A stretch of 64,000 nucleotides of DNA, from positions 62,001 through 126,000 of the forward strand of contig NZ_RAWE01000005.1 of the NCBI RefSeq assembly GCF_003611695.1. Reading direction: 5' to 3'. A model generated the notes under the pieces. It was not told the origin of the DNA, did not search any database, and worked only from the letters and a program-made list of their open reading frames with translations. The stretch is from Corallococcus carmarthensis (GTDB lineage: Bacteria > Myxococcota > Myxococcia > Myxococcales > Myxococcaceae). The position numbers were made by a program, and so were the translations under genes. This document shows, piece by piece, positions 29,813 through 38,870 of the stretch. Positions within the stretch are counted from its first letter, which is position 1; every line of letters starts with the position of its first letter.

Positions 29813-31018
29813 ATGCGAGCCATCCTCCACGTGGACATGGACGCCTTCTATGCGTCCGTCGAGCAGCGAGACAACCCGTCCCTCCGGGGCAAGCCGGTCA
29901 TCGTTGGCGGGCATGCACAACGCGGCGTGGTGGTGGCCGCGTCCTACGAGGTGCGCCCCTTCGGAGTGAAGAGCGCGATGCCCATGGCGCGGGCGGTGAA
30001 GCAGGCACCGCACGCCATCGTGGTGAAGCCGCGCTTCTCCGCGTACGCGGAGGCCAGCGAGCAGGTGTTCGCCATCTTCGAGCGGTACACGCCGCTGATT
30101 GAACCCCTGTCGCTGGACGAGGCGTTCCTGGACGTCACGGCGTCGGTGGGGCTGTTCGGCGCGGCGGCGGACATCGCGAAGCGGATCCGCAAGGAGATCG
30201 CCCACGAGCTGAACCTGCCGGCGTCCGCGGGCATCGCGACGGCGAAGTTCGTGGCGAAGATCGCCTCCGACCTGGCGAAGCCCAACGGGCAGCGCGAGGT
30301 GCGGCCGGAGGAGACGGTGGCCTTCCTGGCGGGGCTGCCGGTGTCGCGGCTGTGGGGCGTGGGGCCCAAGACGGAAGAGGCGATGAAGCGCGCGGGGCTC
30401 GTCACCATTGGCGACGTGGCGGCGCGGGACGCGGCGTGGCTGGAGGAGCGCTTCGGCGCGTCCAGCGGCAAGCACCTCTGGGAGCTGTCGCACGGCATCG
30501 ACGCGCGCGACGTGGTGCCGGACCGGGCCGCCAAGAGCGTGGGCGCGGAGGACACCTTCGAGGAGGACCTGACGGGCACGGAGGTGCTCAAGCCGCACGT
30601 GCACGCGCAGGCCCTGCGGGTGGCCCGGCGGCTGCGGCGCGCGTCGTTGAAGGGGCGCGTGGTGCAGCTCAAGCTGAAGTTCGCGGACTTCACGCTCATC
30701 ACCCGGCGCACCACGTTGCGCGAGGCGACGGACGACGGGCAGGTCATCTACCGCGCGGCGCTGGAGCTGCTGGAGCGCGCCCACGAGGGCAAGGCGCTGC
30801 GGCTCACGGGCGTCAGCGTGCAGTTGGACGAAGACGAAGCGCAGCTCGGACTGTTCCCGGCTGCGGCGCCGAAGTCGTCGAAGCTGAACGAGGCCATGGA
30901 CCGCATCGCGGCGCGCTTCGGCAGCAAGGCCATCACCATGGCGGACATCGCGGGGGCGGAGGCGTCGGATGACGACCACCACCGCTCCGAGAAGCCCGTG
31001 GACAAGCCGAAGCGATAG
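29813..31018 (+). CDS. dinB: DNA polymerase IV (Y family)
   Basis: 401-residue translesion polymerase. Motifs HVDMDAFYASVEQRD and SLDEAFLDV hold the catalytic Asp/Glu residues, with the GVKSAMPMARA segment of the palm and fingers, a little-finger domain (about 240-345), and QLGLF near residue 360, a beta-clamp binding pentapeptide. A 60-residue tail after this is unremarkable. ATG 29813 (MRAILHVDMDAFY) is preferred to GTG 29801, though both keep the frame. It is expected to act in error-prone replication past damage. The 3' end runs into the first copy of the duplicated terminator. Confidence 0.95.
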   Translation: MRAILHVDMDAFYASVEQRDNPSLRGKPVIVGGHAQRGVVVAASYEVRPFGVKSAMPMARAVKQAPHAIVVKPRFSAYAEASEQVFAIFERYTPLIEPLSLDEAFLDVTASVGLFGAAADIAKRIRKEIAHELNLPASAGIATAKFVAKIASDLAKPNGQREVRPEETVAFLAGLPVSRLWGVGPKTEEAMKRAGLVTIGDVAARDAAWLEERFGASSGKHLWELSHGIDARDVVPDRAAKSVGAEDTFEEDLTGTEVLKPHVHAQALRVARRLRRASLKGRVVQLKLKFADFTLITRRTTLREATDDGQVIYRAALELLERAHEGKALRLTGVSVQLDEDEAQLGLFPAAAPKSSKLNEAMDRIAARFGSKAITMADIAGAEASDDDHHRSEKPVDKPKR

Positions 31019-31157
31019 CGCGTCACCGGGCCTGCGGACACGAAAAGGGCCGGAGCACCGGAGCGCTCCAGCCCGCTCGCTGCCACTGCGCGCCTCGGTA
31101 GCGCGTCACCGGGTTCGCGGACACGAAAAGGGCCGGAGCACCTGAGCGCTCCAACCC
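31016..31157. repeat. Two 59-bp direct repeats between dinB and the poly(A) polymerase gene
   Basis: Copies at 31016-31074 and 31099-31157 are nearly identical, both beginning TAGCGCGTCACCGGG and both holding GCGGACACGAAAAGGGCCGG followed by a hairpin. The first copy begins on the dinB stop codon. Only a few bases differ. Confidence 0.85.
31047..31074. terminator. Hairpin in first repeat copy
   Basis: GGGC-C-GGAGC, loop of 8, GCTCC-A-GCCC. It follows dinB on the plus strand; the A-run before it on the plus strand is a T-run on the minus strand, so it best suits leftward transcripts. Confidence 0.6.
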
Positions 31158-31160
31158 TTT
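31127..31160. terminator. Hairpin in second repeat copy (bidirectional)
   Basis: AAAGGG-CC-GGAGC, loop ACCTGAGC, GCTCC-AA-CCCTTT. The A and T tracts at both ends make it a plausible terminator for both dinB and the leftward poly(A) polymerase gene. Confidence 0.7.
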
Positions 31161-31186
31161 CGCTTCACGGCGGCACTCCCAGGGAA

Positions 31187-32917
31187 CTACCCCTCGCCCG
31201 CGTCGGAACCAGAGGACGCCGGACGGTCCGACCCCGAACCGCCACCCTCTCCGCTCCCGTTGCCACGACGGCGGCGACGGCGGCGGCGCTTGCGGCGGGG
31301 GCCTTCCGCGTCCCCGGCGCTGTTCGCTCCGGCGCGCGGCGGCGGCACCTCTCCGGCCTGCCAGGCATCCAGCGCCTCGCGGCCTTCGCCCGTGGCCTCC
31401 ACCGTCATCGTGAAGACGGCCAGGGCCTCGTTGAAGAGCGGGTGGCGGCGGAAGGCGCCCGTCTTGCGGCGGCGCTCCCCGGACAGCGTGCGCTGCATCA
31501 GGAGCAGCATGCGGCAGCGCTCGGCGATGCGGCGCGGCAACCGCGCGGACTCCACGAAGCCCGCCAGCAGGTCCTCGATGACGCGAGACACGGACGCGCG
31601 GCCCTCGTCCTGCGACTCCTCCACCGGCGGCTGCGCGCGGCTGATGGGCACCAGCAACGTGGCCAGCAGGATGGCGTCGTCCAGCACCTCGCCCGCCGAC
31701 ACGCGCTTATCCAGCGCCTGCGCGAAGGCGTAGAAGGTCTTCTCCCCTTCCTTGCCATTCTCACGCAGGTACTCGTCCACGGGCGGCAGGAGGATCTTGA
31801 GCGAGTCCAGCGCCGCCAGCAGCTTCAGCGCCGGGGCGGACACGCCGCCGCGGATGAGCCGGAACGTCTCTTCCAGCAGGCGCGCGGGCGCGCAGCGCGG
31901 CAGGTCCTCCACCGCGCCCTCCATCGCCGCGTACGTGCGCGACTCGATGTCCAGGTCCAGCTTCGCCGCGAAGCGCACCGCGCGCAGGATGCGCACCGGG
32001 TCCTCGCGCATGCGGATTTCGGGGTCGCCAATCGTCCGGATGAAGCGCTCATCCAGGTCGCGCCGGCCGCGCACGTAGTCGATGACCCGGCCTTCGGCCG
32101 CGTCGTAGAAGAGGCCGTTGATGGTGAAGTCGCGGCGGCGCGCGTCCTGCTGCGCGGTGCCGAAGACGTTGTCGTGGGTGATGAGCAGGTCCTCACCGGA
32201 CTGCCCCTCTTCCGCCCCCGCCGCTCCCGGCGCCGGCTCCAGCTCCGTCGGGTTCGCGCGGAAGGTGGACACCTCCACGATCTTCCCGCCCTTGAAGTAG
32301 ACGTGCGCCAACCGGAAGCGCCGGCCGATGAGGCGGCAGTTGCGGAAGATGGCGCGCACCTCGCCCGGGTGGGCGCTGGTGGCCACGTCGAAGTCCTTGG
32401 GCTTCTTGCCCAGGAGCAGGTCGCGCACGCAGCCGCCCACCAGGTACGCCTGGTGCCCGTGCTGGTGCAGCCGCAGCACCACCTTGAGCGCGTCCGGATC
32501 CATCTCGTCCGGGTCGATTTCCGCGGGCTCGCCCGTGCGCGTGGTGGTGGGCGCGTGCAGCTCCGGCTCGTTCGCGGCGGGCTCGGGCTCCGGCTCCAGG
32601 ATGACGGCCTCGGGCTCCTCGGCTTCGTCACCGGCCTCGGCGGCGGCCTGCGCGTCCTCCGCCTCCGCGGCCTTCAGGGCCTCGGTGGCGCGCTGGATTT
32701 CATCGCTGACCTCGGGACCGGCGTCCTCGGAGTCGTCATCGTCGTCGAACCCGTCATCGTCCGCCGCGTCCACGGCATCGGAGGGCTCGGCGGGGGCCTG
32801 GGAGGCCCGGGAGGGGGTTTCGTGCTCACTGGGGCGCTCGGCGGAGTCCGCGGGCGCCTGGGCCTCGGTGCGCTCGGTGCGCTCCTCGGGGCCCGTCAGG
32901 TCCAGGGGGGAAGACAT
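31187..32917 (-). CDS. pcnB: Poly(A) polymerase / CCA-adding-type nucleotidyltransferase
   Basis: 576 residues. A class II nucleotidyltransferase core holds LVGGCVRDLLLGKKPKDFDV with the two catalytic Asp residues, then RRFRLAHVYFKGGKIVEVST, RRRDFTINGLFYD and RIGDPEIRMREDPVRILRAVR-like segments. The head domain continues to about residue 500. Before the core lies an acidic Ala/Glu/Asp segment of about 130 residues; after it an Arg/Lys-rich end (PRRKRRRRRRRRGN) that may bind RNA. PcnB and CCA enzymes are hard to separate by sequence; the C-terminal basic tail favours poly(A) polymerase. ATG 32917 has GAGG eight bases upstream and is preferred over ATG 33052. Confidence 0.88.
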   Translation of the reverse strand: MSSPLDLTGPEERTERTEAQAPADSAERPSEHETPSRASQAPAEPSDAVDAADDDGFDDDDDSEDAGPEVSDEIQRATEALKAAEAEDAQAAAEAGDEAEEPEAVILEPEPEPAANEPELHAPTTTRTGEPAEIDPDEMDPDALKVVLRLHQHGHQAYLVGGCVRDLLLGKKPKDFDVATSAHPGEVRAIFRNCRLIGRRFRLAHVYFKGGKIVEVSTFRANPTELEPAPGAAGAEEGQSGEDLLITHDNVFGTAQQDARRRDFTINGLFYDAAEGRVIDYVRGRRDLDERFIRTIGDPEIRMREDPVRILRAVRFAAKLDLDIESRTYAAMEGAVEDLPRCAPARLLEETFRLIRGGVSAPALKLLAALDSLKILLPPVDEYLRENGKEGEKTFYAFAQALDKRVSAGEVLDDAILLATLLVPISRAQPPVEESQDEGRASVSRVIEDLLAGFVESARLPRRIAERCRMLLLMQRTLSGERRRKTGAFRRHPLFNEALAVFTMTVEATGEGREALDAWQAGEVPPPRAGANSAGDAEGPRRKRRRRRRRRGNGSGEGGGSGSDRPASSGSDAGEG

Positions 32918-33305
32918 GGAAAAAACCTCGTGCGCGGACCCGGATGCCTGCGCCGCTGCCGCCTCGAAGGAGGCCTCTCCGCGCGCGTCGTCTCCGGGCG
33001 CGGCTGGCAGCGTTCCGCCATGGGGCGGGGGATGGGTCGGGTCTCGCGTCATTCGCCTCGGCAGGGCAGCCGTCTAGCACGCATCCTCCCACCCATGGGG
33101 GTCGCGCTTAAGGACATTCTTCAAGGACGTCGGGGGTTCGCGTTGGCCCCCTGCCCGCCCTCCGTGCGCCCGCCACCCGTGGAAAGGCGCTTCCACTGGA
33201 CAACACCCCGGCCCGGGCCTGGACCCGGGCGCCACGGGGCCCCCGCCGCTGGAGCGGCCCTGGGGCAGGCAGGCAGCCAGGCACGGGGGGCCGGGAGCCC
33301 GGCCC
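32918..33305. other. 388-bp stretch without a confident gene
   Basis: The part to 33052 could be an N-terminal extension of the poly(A) polymerase gene. The rest has no gene I can support. It holds two GC-rich inverted repeats: GCCCGGG...CCCGGGC (33211-33230) and a GGGCCGG...CCGGCCC hairpin at about 33287-33305, directly after the stop of the leftward HAD gene. Neither has a good T-tract; they may end or stabilise that transcript. Confidence 0.5.
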
Positions 33306-34352
33306 TCAGGTCTGCGGCTTCGTGGAGCGCCCCTTGTGGGTCCGGGGCAGCGCGTGGGAGATGAGCGACACGTAGTCCACCGCCTGCACGCGCGGTGGGG
33401 GCGGCTGGGTGCCCAGCGCGGCCAGGCGCTTGCTGAACGCGGCCAGGATGTCCGGCACGGGCCGCATGGCCTTGAGCAGCGCGTTGGGCCCCTCCATCGC
33501 CTGGGACAGCGCGATGGCGGCCTGCTGCAGCGGCAGGCCGCGCCGGAGCAGGTCCTGGAACGAGTTCGACAGCGTGATGATGTTGTGCCCCGCCGTCTGC
33601 ACCATCTCCACGGCGATCTTCAGCACCTGCGGCGCCGTGAGGTGGCCGTCCGCCAGCAGCACCAGCGCCGCCTGGAAGTAGTTGAAGATGGGCACCACGC
33701 GCGGGCCGTAGGCCGTGAAGTGCGCGGGCGGCGTCAGCCGGTCCAGGTGGATGAAGATGCGCCGCACCGGATCCGCGATGGGGATCTTCTTCCACGCCTC
33801 ATGCACCCGCGCGGCGTCGTCCGGGTACACCCCGCCCGCCTCCAGCACCTGGGCCAGCACGCGCTCGTCCACCCGGCCCGCGATGAGGTCCGCGTAGAGC
33901 GAATAGATGAACGCGTCCGCCTCCGCGTCGTCCCCGAAGAGCACCTCCTCCGCTTCCACCGGCGCGTGGATGCGGCTCTCCAGGATGACGGGCAGCTTGT
34001 AGCCCACCTGTCCACGCAGGGCCCGGAAGCGCCCGCGCAGGAGGTTGCTGACGTTGTCCTTGAGGACGAACTCGTCCCACTGGACGCCGTCCAGCTTGAG
34101 CTTCTCCTCCAGCACCGCGCGCATCTGCTTGGGGCTGCCGGACACGATGCACAGCCGCGAGTCCCCCTGCTCCGCCAGCTCGCGGATGAGGGCGGACGCA
34201 CCCGGCACGGCGACCTTCTCATGGGCCTTCTGGAAGGCGGTGCGGAACAGGTCGCGCAACGACTCGAAGTCCGTCTGGAGGTACGTCTTGTCCAGGTCCC
34301 ACCGGTAGATGCGGCGCGGGGGACGCGGGTCGATGCGGTCCGGCAGGCTCAC
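33306..34352 (-). CDS. HAD-like / App1-type phosphatase-domain protein
   Basis: 348 residues with a GTG start overlapping the plsX stop. The motif IYRWDLDKTYL at residue 14 on carries Asp19 and Asp21 in DxDxT form, followed by IVSGSPKQM (motif II Ser), a Lys in FVLKDN (motif III), and LFGDDAEADAF (motif IV Asp). This matches the HAD fold and resembles phosphatidate phosphatases of the App1 (DUF2183) group. The second half (from about residue 200) has no recognised domain. With plsX directly upstream a lipid-phosphate substrate is attractive but unproven. The start is fixed by the overlap and by the HAD motif near the N terminus. Confidence 0.72.
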   Translation of the reverse strand: MSLPDRIDPRPPRRIYRWDLDKTYLQTDFESLRDLFRTAFQKAHEKVAVPGASALIRELAEQGDSRLCIVSGSPKQMRAVLEEKLKLDGVQWDEFVLKDNVSNLLRGRFRALRGQVGYKLPVILESRIHAPVEAEEVLFGDDAEADAFIYSLYADLIAGRVDERVLAQVLEAGGVYPDDAARVHEAWKKIPIADPVRRIFIHLDRLTPPAHFTAYGPRVVPIFNYFQAALVLLADGHLTAPQVLKIAVEMVQTAGHNIITLSNSFQDLLRRGLPLQQAAIALSQAMEGPNALLKAMRPVPDILAAFSKRLAALGTQPPPPRVQAVDYVSLISHALPRTHKGRSTKPQT

Positions 34353-35392
34353 TTCGCCAGGCCCTCCTGGATGGCGGTGCCCAGCTCGTTCGCCACCGCC
34401 TTCGCGGCCACCTTGCCCGCGTTCGCGATGGCGCGCGCCTTGGAGCGGCCGTGCGCCTTGATGAAGATGCGGTCGAACCCGAGGATGGGCGCGCCGCCGT
34501 ACTGCTCCCAGTCCGTGATGTCCTTCAGCCGCTCGATGCCGGAGGACAGCATGGCCAGGCCCGCGCGCCAGCGCAGGCTCTCCTTGTAGGCGTACTGGGC
34601 CAGCTCCATCACCGTGTCGTGCACGCCCTCCAGCATCTTCAGGCACACGTTGCCCACGAAGCCGTCCGTGACGATGACGTCCACCGTGCCGCGCGGAATG
34701 TCGATGCCCTCCACGTTCCCCGTGAAGTTGAGCCCCGCCATCTGCGACAGCCGCTGGTGCGCCTCCACCACGCGGGGCGGGCCCTTCTGCGGCTCGACGC
34801 CGTTCGACAGGAGCGCCACCTTGGGCCGCTCGTTGCGGGAGATGATGCGCGCGTAGGCGCTGCCCATGACGGCGAACGCCACCAGGTCCTCCGCGGTGGC
34901 CTCCACCGTGGCGCCCACGTCGAGGATGAGGCTGAACGGGTCCTGCTTCGCGCCGCGCACGCCCCGCGTCGGGTACACCGTGGCCAGGGCCGCGCGGCGC
35001 ACGCCGGGAATCAGCTGGAAGTGGCGCTTGCACGCGAGCACGCCCGCGCCCGTGTTGCCCGCGGAGACGAGCGCATGCGCTTCCCCCTCCGCCACCAGCC
35101 GGGCCGCCACCGCCACCGAGGACTCGGGCTTGCGCGCCAGGGCCTCGCCGGGCTTTTCGTCCATGCCCACGTAGTCGCCCGCGTGGTGGACGGAGATGCG
35201 CTCCCCGTTGTGCTTGATGCCCGCGAGGGCCTCGTCAATGACCGGCCGGTCCCCCACGAGCAGCGCGTGGATGTGCGGAGACTCCAGCGAGAGCTGGGCG
35301 GCGCCTCGCACCACCTCCGCCGGGCCGTGATCGCTCCCCATCACGTCGAACGCGATGGTGATGTGCTGCGGCTTGCCCACCATGGTCCCCAT
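34349..35392 (-). CDS. plsX: Phosphate acyltransferase PlsX
   Basis: 347-residue enzyme that turns acyl-ACP and phosphate into acyl-phosphate for phospholipid synthesis. The family segments are present: IAFDVMGSDHGPAEVVRGA, SAGNTGA, LDVGATVEATAEDL, NGVEPQKGP and IVTDGFVGNVCLKMLEG. Length is normal. It is usually followed by fabH or next to rpmF; here it sits between an MFS transporter gene (1 nt upstream) and the HAD-like gene (4-nt overlap). Confidence 0.94.
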   Translation of the reverse strand: MGTMVGKPQHITIAFDVMGSDHGPAEVVRGAAQLSLESPHIHALLVGDRPVIDEALAGIKHNGERISVHHAGDYVGMDEKPGEALARKPESSVAVAARLVAEGEAHALVSAGNTGAGVLACKRHFQLIPGVRRAALATVYPTRGVRGAKQDPFSLILDVGATVEATAEDLVAFAVMGSAYARIISRNERPKVALLSNGVEPQKGPPRVVEAHQRLSQMAGLNFTGNVEGIDIPRGTVDVIVTDGFVGNVCLKMLEGVHDTVMELAQYAYKESLRWRAGLAMLSSGIERLKDITDWEQYGGAPILGFDRIFIKAHGRSKARAIANAGKVAAKAVANELGTAIQEGLAK

Positions 35393-35393
35393 C

Positions 35394-36707
35394 CTATGAG
35401 CTTTGCTCCGCGCCCGCTCCGGACAATCGCACCTGTGTCACCAGCGACAGTGCCAAAAGTCCACCCAGCGCCACCAGCACCGCGCCCGTCCCGTAGGGGG
35501 CCGTCGGGCCCAGCCGGGTGAAGAGCAGGCCGCCCAGCGCGGGACCGACGATGCGGCCCAGGGAACCGGACGCTTGATATGCCCCCAGCACCGCCCCCTG
35601 CCGCTCGGACGGCGCGTGCAGGGACACCAGCGCGGACAGGCACGGCGTCACCAGCGCGGACCCCACCGCCAACAGCCCCATCACCGGGAAGAGCCACCCG
35701 TACGACGGCGCCACGGGCAACAGCGCCAGCCCCGCCGCCGTCAGCCCGAAGCCCACCACGGCCACCGGGGCCTCCCGCCCTCCCCTGCCCCCCGAGCCAC
35801 CCGCCGCCGCCTGACCGGCCGCGCCATGGCCGGAACCCACCAGCCGGCGCACCAGCCCGCCCTGCACCAGCGCGGACAGCACGCCCACCACCGCGAAGAG
35901 CGCCCCGGAGCGCAGGCTGGCCTCCTTCAGGATGGCCGCGTCCGGATGCACCGCGTGCACCAGCCACCCGCCCTCCAGCGGGACTGGCCCGGAGGACAGG
36001 AAGCGCGTCAGCAGGTACACGGAGAAGGTGCCCTCCATCTGCGCGAAGGCCACCGTGTAGAGCAGCACCAGCACCACGCACCGGCCCACGACGGGCAGCG
36101 TCAACACGGACATGGCGCCCTTCAGGGTGCGCGCCGTGGCGGACGGGGAGCCGGGCTTGCGCGTCTCCGGCAGGAAGAACCAGGTGTTGAGCAGGTTCAG
36201 CGCGGACAGCCCCGCCGCGAACAGGCCAATGGCCAGGTTGCCGCCCCACGCCCCCAGCACGCCGCCCAGCGCGGGCCCCAGCACGAAGCCCAGGCCGAAC
36301 GCCGCGCCGATGATGCCCATGCCCCGCGCGCGCTCATGCGGCTTGGTGATGTCCGCCACCACCGCCTGCGCCGTGGACACGTTGCCGCCGGAGATGCCGT
36401 CGATGACGCGCGACAGGAACAAGAGGGGCAGCGTGTGCGCGAAGGCGAACAGCACGTAGCCCACCAGCGAGCCCACCTGGGACACCAGCAGCACCGGCCG
36501 CCGGCCGAACCGGTCCGACAACCGTCCCATGATGGGCGCCGCCACCAGCTGCATCAGCGAGTACACCGCGACGAGCAACCCCACCGCGAAGGGGGAAGCG
36601 CCAAAGCGCACGCCGTACACGCCCAGCTGCGGAATCAGGATGCCGAACCCGATGAGGTCCAGGACGGCGATGCCGAACACCACCCGCAGCGACGCCTCCC
36701 GAGCCAA
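35394..36707 (-). CDS. MFS transporter
   Basis: 437-residue major facilitator protein with about 12 hydrophobic segments. Motif A in the first loop reads GRLSDRFGRRPVLLV, and a related drug:H+ antiporter-like pattern appears later (RVIDGISGGNVSTAQAVVAD, LGFVLGPALGGVLG). It resembles the TetA/multidrug group, but the substrate is unknown. The central loop between helices 6 and 7 is long and Gly/Ala-rich. The stop is 1 nt before the plsX start, so it leads the operon. Confidence 0.9.
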   Translation of the reverse strand: MAREASLRVVFGIAVLDLIGFGILIPQLGVYGVRFGASPFAVGLLVAVYSLMQLVAAPIMGRLSDRFGRRPVLLVSQVGSLVGYVLFAFAHTLPLLFLSRVIDGISGGNVSTAQAVVADITKPHERARGMGIIGAAFGLGFVLGPALGGVLGAWGGNLAIGLFAAGLSALNLLNTWFFLPETRKPGSPSATARTLKGAMSVLTLPVVGRCVVLVLLYTVAFAQMEGTFSVYLLTRFLSSGPVPLEGGWLVHAVHPDAAILKEASLRSGALFAVVGVLSALVQGGLVRRLVGSGHGAAGQAAAGGSGGRGGREAPVAVVGFGLTAAGLALLPVAPSYGWLFPVMGLLAVGSALVTPCLSALVSLHAPSERQGAVLGAYQASGSLGRIVGPALGGLLFTRLGPTAPYGTGAVLVALGGLLALSLVTQVRLSGAGAEQSS

Positions 36708-36741
36708 CTTCGCACTCCCTCGTCCCGCGAGGGACCGTTGG

Positions 36742-36786
36742 AAAAGACAAAGACCGCCGGAGCGCGCGTATGGGGCGCTCCGGCGG
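36742..36786 (-). terminator. Intrinsic terminator downstream of gltC
   Basis: A 12-bp stem CCGCCGGAGCGC / GCGCTCCGGCGG (36754-36786) is followed on the minus strand by TCTTTGTCTTTTCC, a good T-rich tract. It should end the gltB-gltA-gltC transcript. Confidence 0.85.
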
Positions 36787-36818
36787 CCGGGAAGAATCCC
36801 ACTCTCAGCGCGAGGCGT

Positions 36819-38864
36819 CTACATCGCCTCGGCGGACTGGATGTTGCGGTTGGCCGTGTCGCGCTCGATGCAGCCCTTGGTCATCGTGTACTGGTAGGTG
36901 CCCAGTTCATCGCGCCAGTACTCGCCCTCGTAGGGCCAGTAGAGCTGATCGTCCGCCACCGCCACGGAGTACTTGTACTTCTTGACGATGGCCGTGCGGC
37001 CGCCCGCCTTGAGCTGCTCCTCCAGGAACTCCTTCTCCTTGGTGGTCGTCTCGAACTTGATGCGCAGGCCGTTGGCGAGCAGCAGCTTGAGCGCTCCCAG
37101 CTCCGTCTCCAGCTTGCCCTTGGCCATGATGCCGGCCTTGGAGATGAGGCTGGTGCGCTGGACCTTGAGCTCCTCCAGCAGCTGCTTGGTCAGCTCCGAG
37201 TACTTGAACGTGTCGCCCTTGTTGGAGAACAGGTCCATCTCACCCTCGAGCTCCAGGATGGAGTCGTTGGTCTTCTTCAGGTCCTGATCCGTGAGGGCCA
37301 GCCGCAGGATGCGCTCCAGGAGCACGTCCGTGCCGTTCTTCTCCAGGCCGTCCTTGTTCTTCTTCTGCACGTCCGCGAGCACCGTGTAGTACTCGGAGGC
37401 GTCCATGTTCTTCTTCACGAGCGCGTCCAGCTCGTCGTGCACGGGCAGGTAGGTGCGCTCGAAGTCCTGGAGGATGAGGTTGGACTCCCGGTAGCGGCAG
37501 TTCTCGTAATAGATGACCGCCTTCAGGATGAGCGCCTCCGGGAAGTACTCCTCGCGGAAGAAGGGCGACGACAGGGTGATGAGGTTGCCCAGCGCCTGCT
37601 CGTACTGGCCGATGCGGTAGTTGGCCCAGGAGGACTCGAAGAGGGCCTCCAGCCACTGCGTGTTCCCGCGCTCCACCTTGTTCAAATAGAAGATGGAGAA
37701 GCGGTTCTGCTGCATGCCGTAGTGCGTGCGGGCCAGCTGCATGAACGCCAGCTCGCGCAGCGACTTGTCCAGCTTCGCCTGCTCGCCGGTGCGGCCCGCC
37801 ATGGGACGGGTGAGGCGCACCACTTCCTTCATCGCCTCCACCGACGCCATGACGTCCGTGTTGCCACGCTTGGCCGCCGCGTCCTTGTGGTTCGTGCCGT
37901 TGCGGAAGAAGGCCAGGCCCTCCAGGTACTTCGCGCGCGGGTAGAACGGATCCGTGCGGGGAATCGTCAGCGCCAGGCGCTTCACTTCCTCGAAGGACTT
38001 GTCCGCGTTCTCCGTCTGGCCCACCTGATCCAGGGCGCGGCCACGCACGAAGTGGTAGCGCGCCAGCAGGTAGCGGAACTCGTTCCGGAACTTCTCCGGG
38101 AACTCGTAGTTCGCGTACCGGGCGATCTCATCCAGGATGACCGTCTCGTTCTGGGTCTTGCGGCTGATGAAGAACAGCCACTCCAGGCTCGTCTTGAAGA
38201 ACTTCGTGGACGGGCCCGCCGCCAGGATCTTGGAGAACTCGCCCAGCGACGAGTGGTACAGCCCCATGCGGTAGAGCGACTTGGCGAGCACGTAGCGCGC
38301 TTCCACGTGCAGGCCCTGGAGCTTGGGGTCCCCCAACAGCTCGTGGGACGCCATCGCGGCCTTCTCGTACTCGTCGTTCTTGAACAGGCTGATGGCCGCG
38401 TCCAGGCGCTGGCGGTCCGCCGTCTTGCCGGACACGTCCACCGCGTCGAACGTCATCGTGGGCGCGGGCGGCTTGTCGTTGTCGCCCGTGAGGTCCAGGC
38501 CCAGGCCGGGGCTGCCCTGGGGGGCCGGCTTCGAGGGCGGCGTGGGCTTCGCGGCGGGCGCGGCGGGCGTCGCGCCAGGCACGGGCGTCGTCGTCACGGC
38601 CGCGGGCGGCGTGGCGGGGTTGCCCACGGGAGCGGTCGTGGCGGTGGAGGACTCCGCGGCGTCCTCGGCCGGGGCGGACGTCTTGCCCTTGCCGCGCTTG
38701 GCCGTGGGCTTCTTCTTCGAGGAAGCCTTCGACGAGGCCCCCTTCTTCTTCTTCTTCGACTGGCCCGCCAGGTCCAGCCCTTCAAAGGACTGGGCCAGCG
38801 TGGGGGCCGTGTACGCGAGCGTGAGCCCGAGGACGGCGAGGCGGAGGAACCGGTGGGTGCGCAT
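36819..38864 (-). CDS. gltC: Gliding-motility TPR protein GltC
   Basis: 681 residues with an N-terminal signal peptide (RFLRLAVLGLTLAYTAPTLA). Two GLDL-containing segments follow (SFEGLDLAGQSKKKKK and GLGLDLTGDNDKPPAP), with a Lys/Ala/Pro-rich region between. TPR-like helices fill residues 155-600. Size, order and neighbours match GltC of the M. xanthus Glt gliding complex, a periplasmic TPR protein working with outer-membrane GltA and GltB. The gene order gltB-gltA-gltC is recalled from M. xanthus (MXAN_2539 to 2541); the assignment rests on context plus general features, not on a search. A terminator follows at 36742-36786. Confidence 0.85.
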   Translation of the reverse strand: MRTHRFLRLAVLGLTLAYTAPTLAQSFEGLDLAGQSKKKKKGASSKASSKKKPTAKRGKGKTSAPAEDAAESSTATTAPVGNPATPPAAVTTTPVPGATPAAPAAKPTPPSKPAPQGSPGLGLDLTGDNDKPPAPTMTFDAVDVSGKTADRQRLDAAISLFKNDEYEKAAMASHELLGDPKLQGLHVEARYVLAKSLYRMGLYHSSLGEFSKILAAGPSTKFFKTSLEWLFFISRKTQNETVILDEIARYANYEFPEKFRNEFRYLLARYHFVRGRALDQVGQTENADKSFEEVKRLALTIPRTDPFYPRAKYLEGLAFFRNGTNHKDAAAKRGNTDVMASVEAMKEVVRLTRPMAGRTGEQAKLDKSLRELAFMQLARTHYGMQQNRFSIFYLNKVERGNTQWLEALFESSWANYRIGQYEQALGNLITLSSPFFREEYFPEALILKAVIYYENCRYRESNLILQDFERTYLPVHDELDALVKKNMDASEYYTVLADVQKKNKDGLEKNGTDVLLERILRLALTDQDLKKTNDSILELEGEMDLFSNKGDTFKYSELTKQLLEELKVQRTSLISKAGIMAKGKLETELGALKLLLANGLRIKFETTTKEKEFLEEQLKAGGRTAIVKKYKYSVAVADDQLYWPYEGEYWRDELGTYQYTMTKGCIERDTANRNIQSAEAM

Positions 38865-38870
38865 GAGTCT

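Noticed and set aside
32918-33052. 45-residue N-terminal extension of the poly(A) polymerase
   Set aside because: ATG 32917 has better spacing to GAGG; the extension has no recognisable content. It is not excluded.
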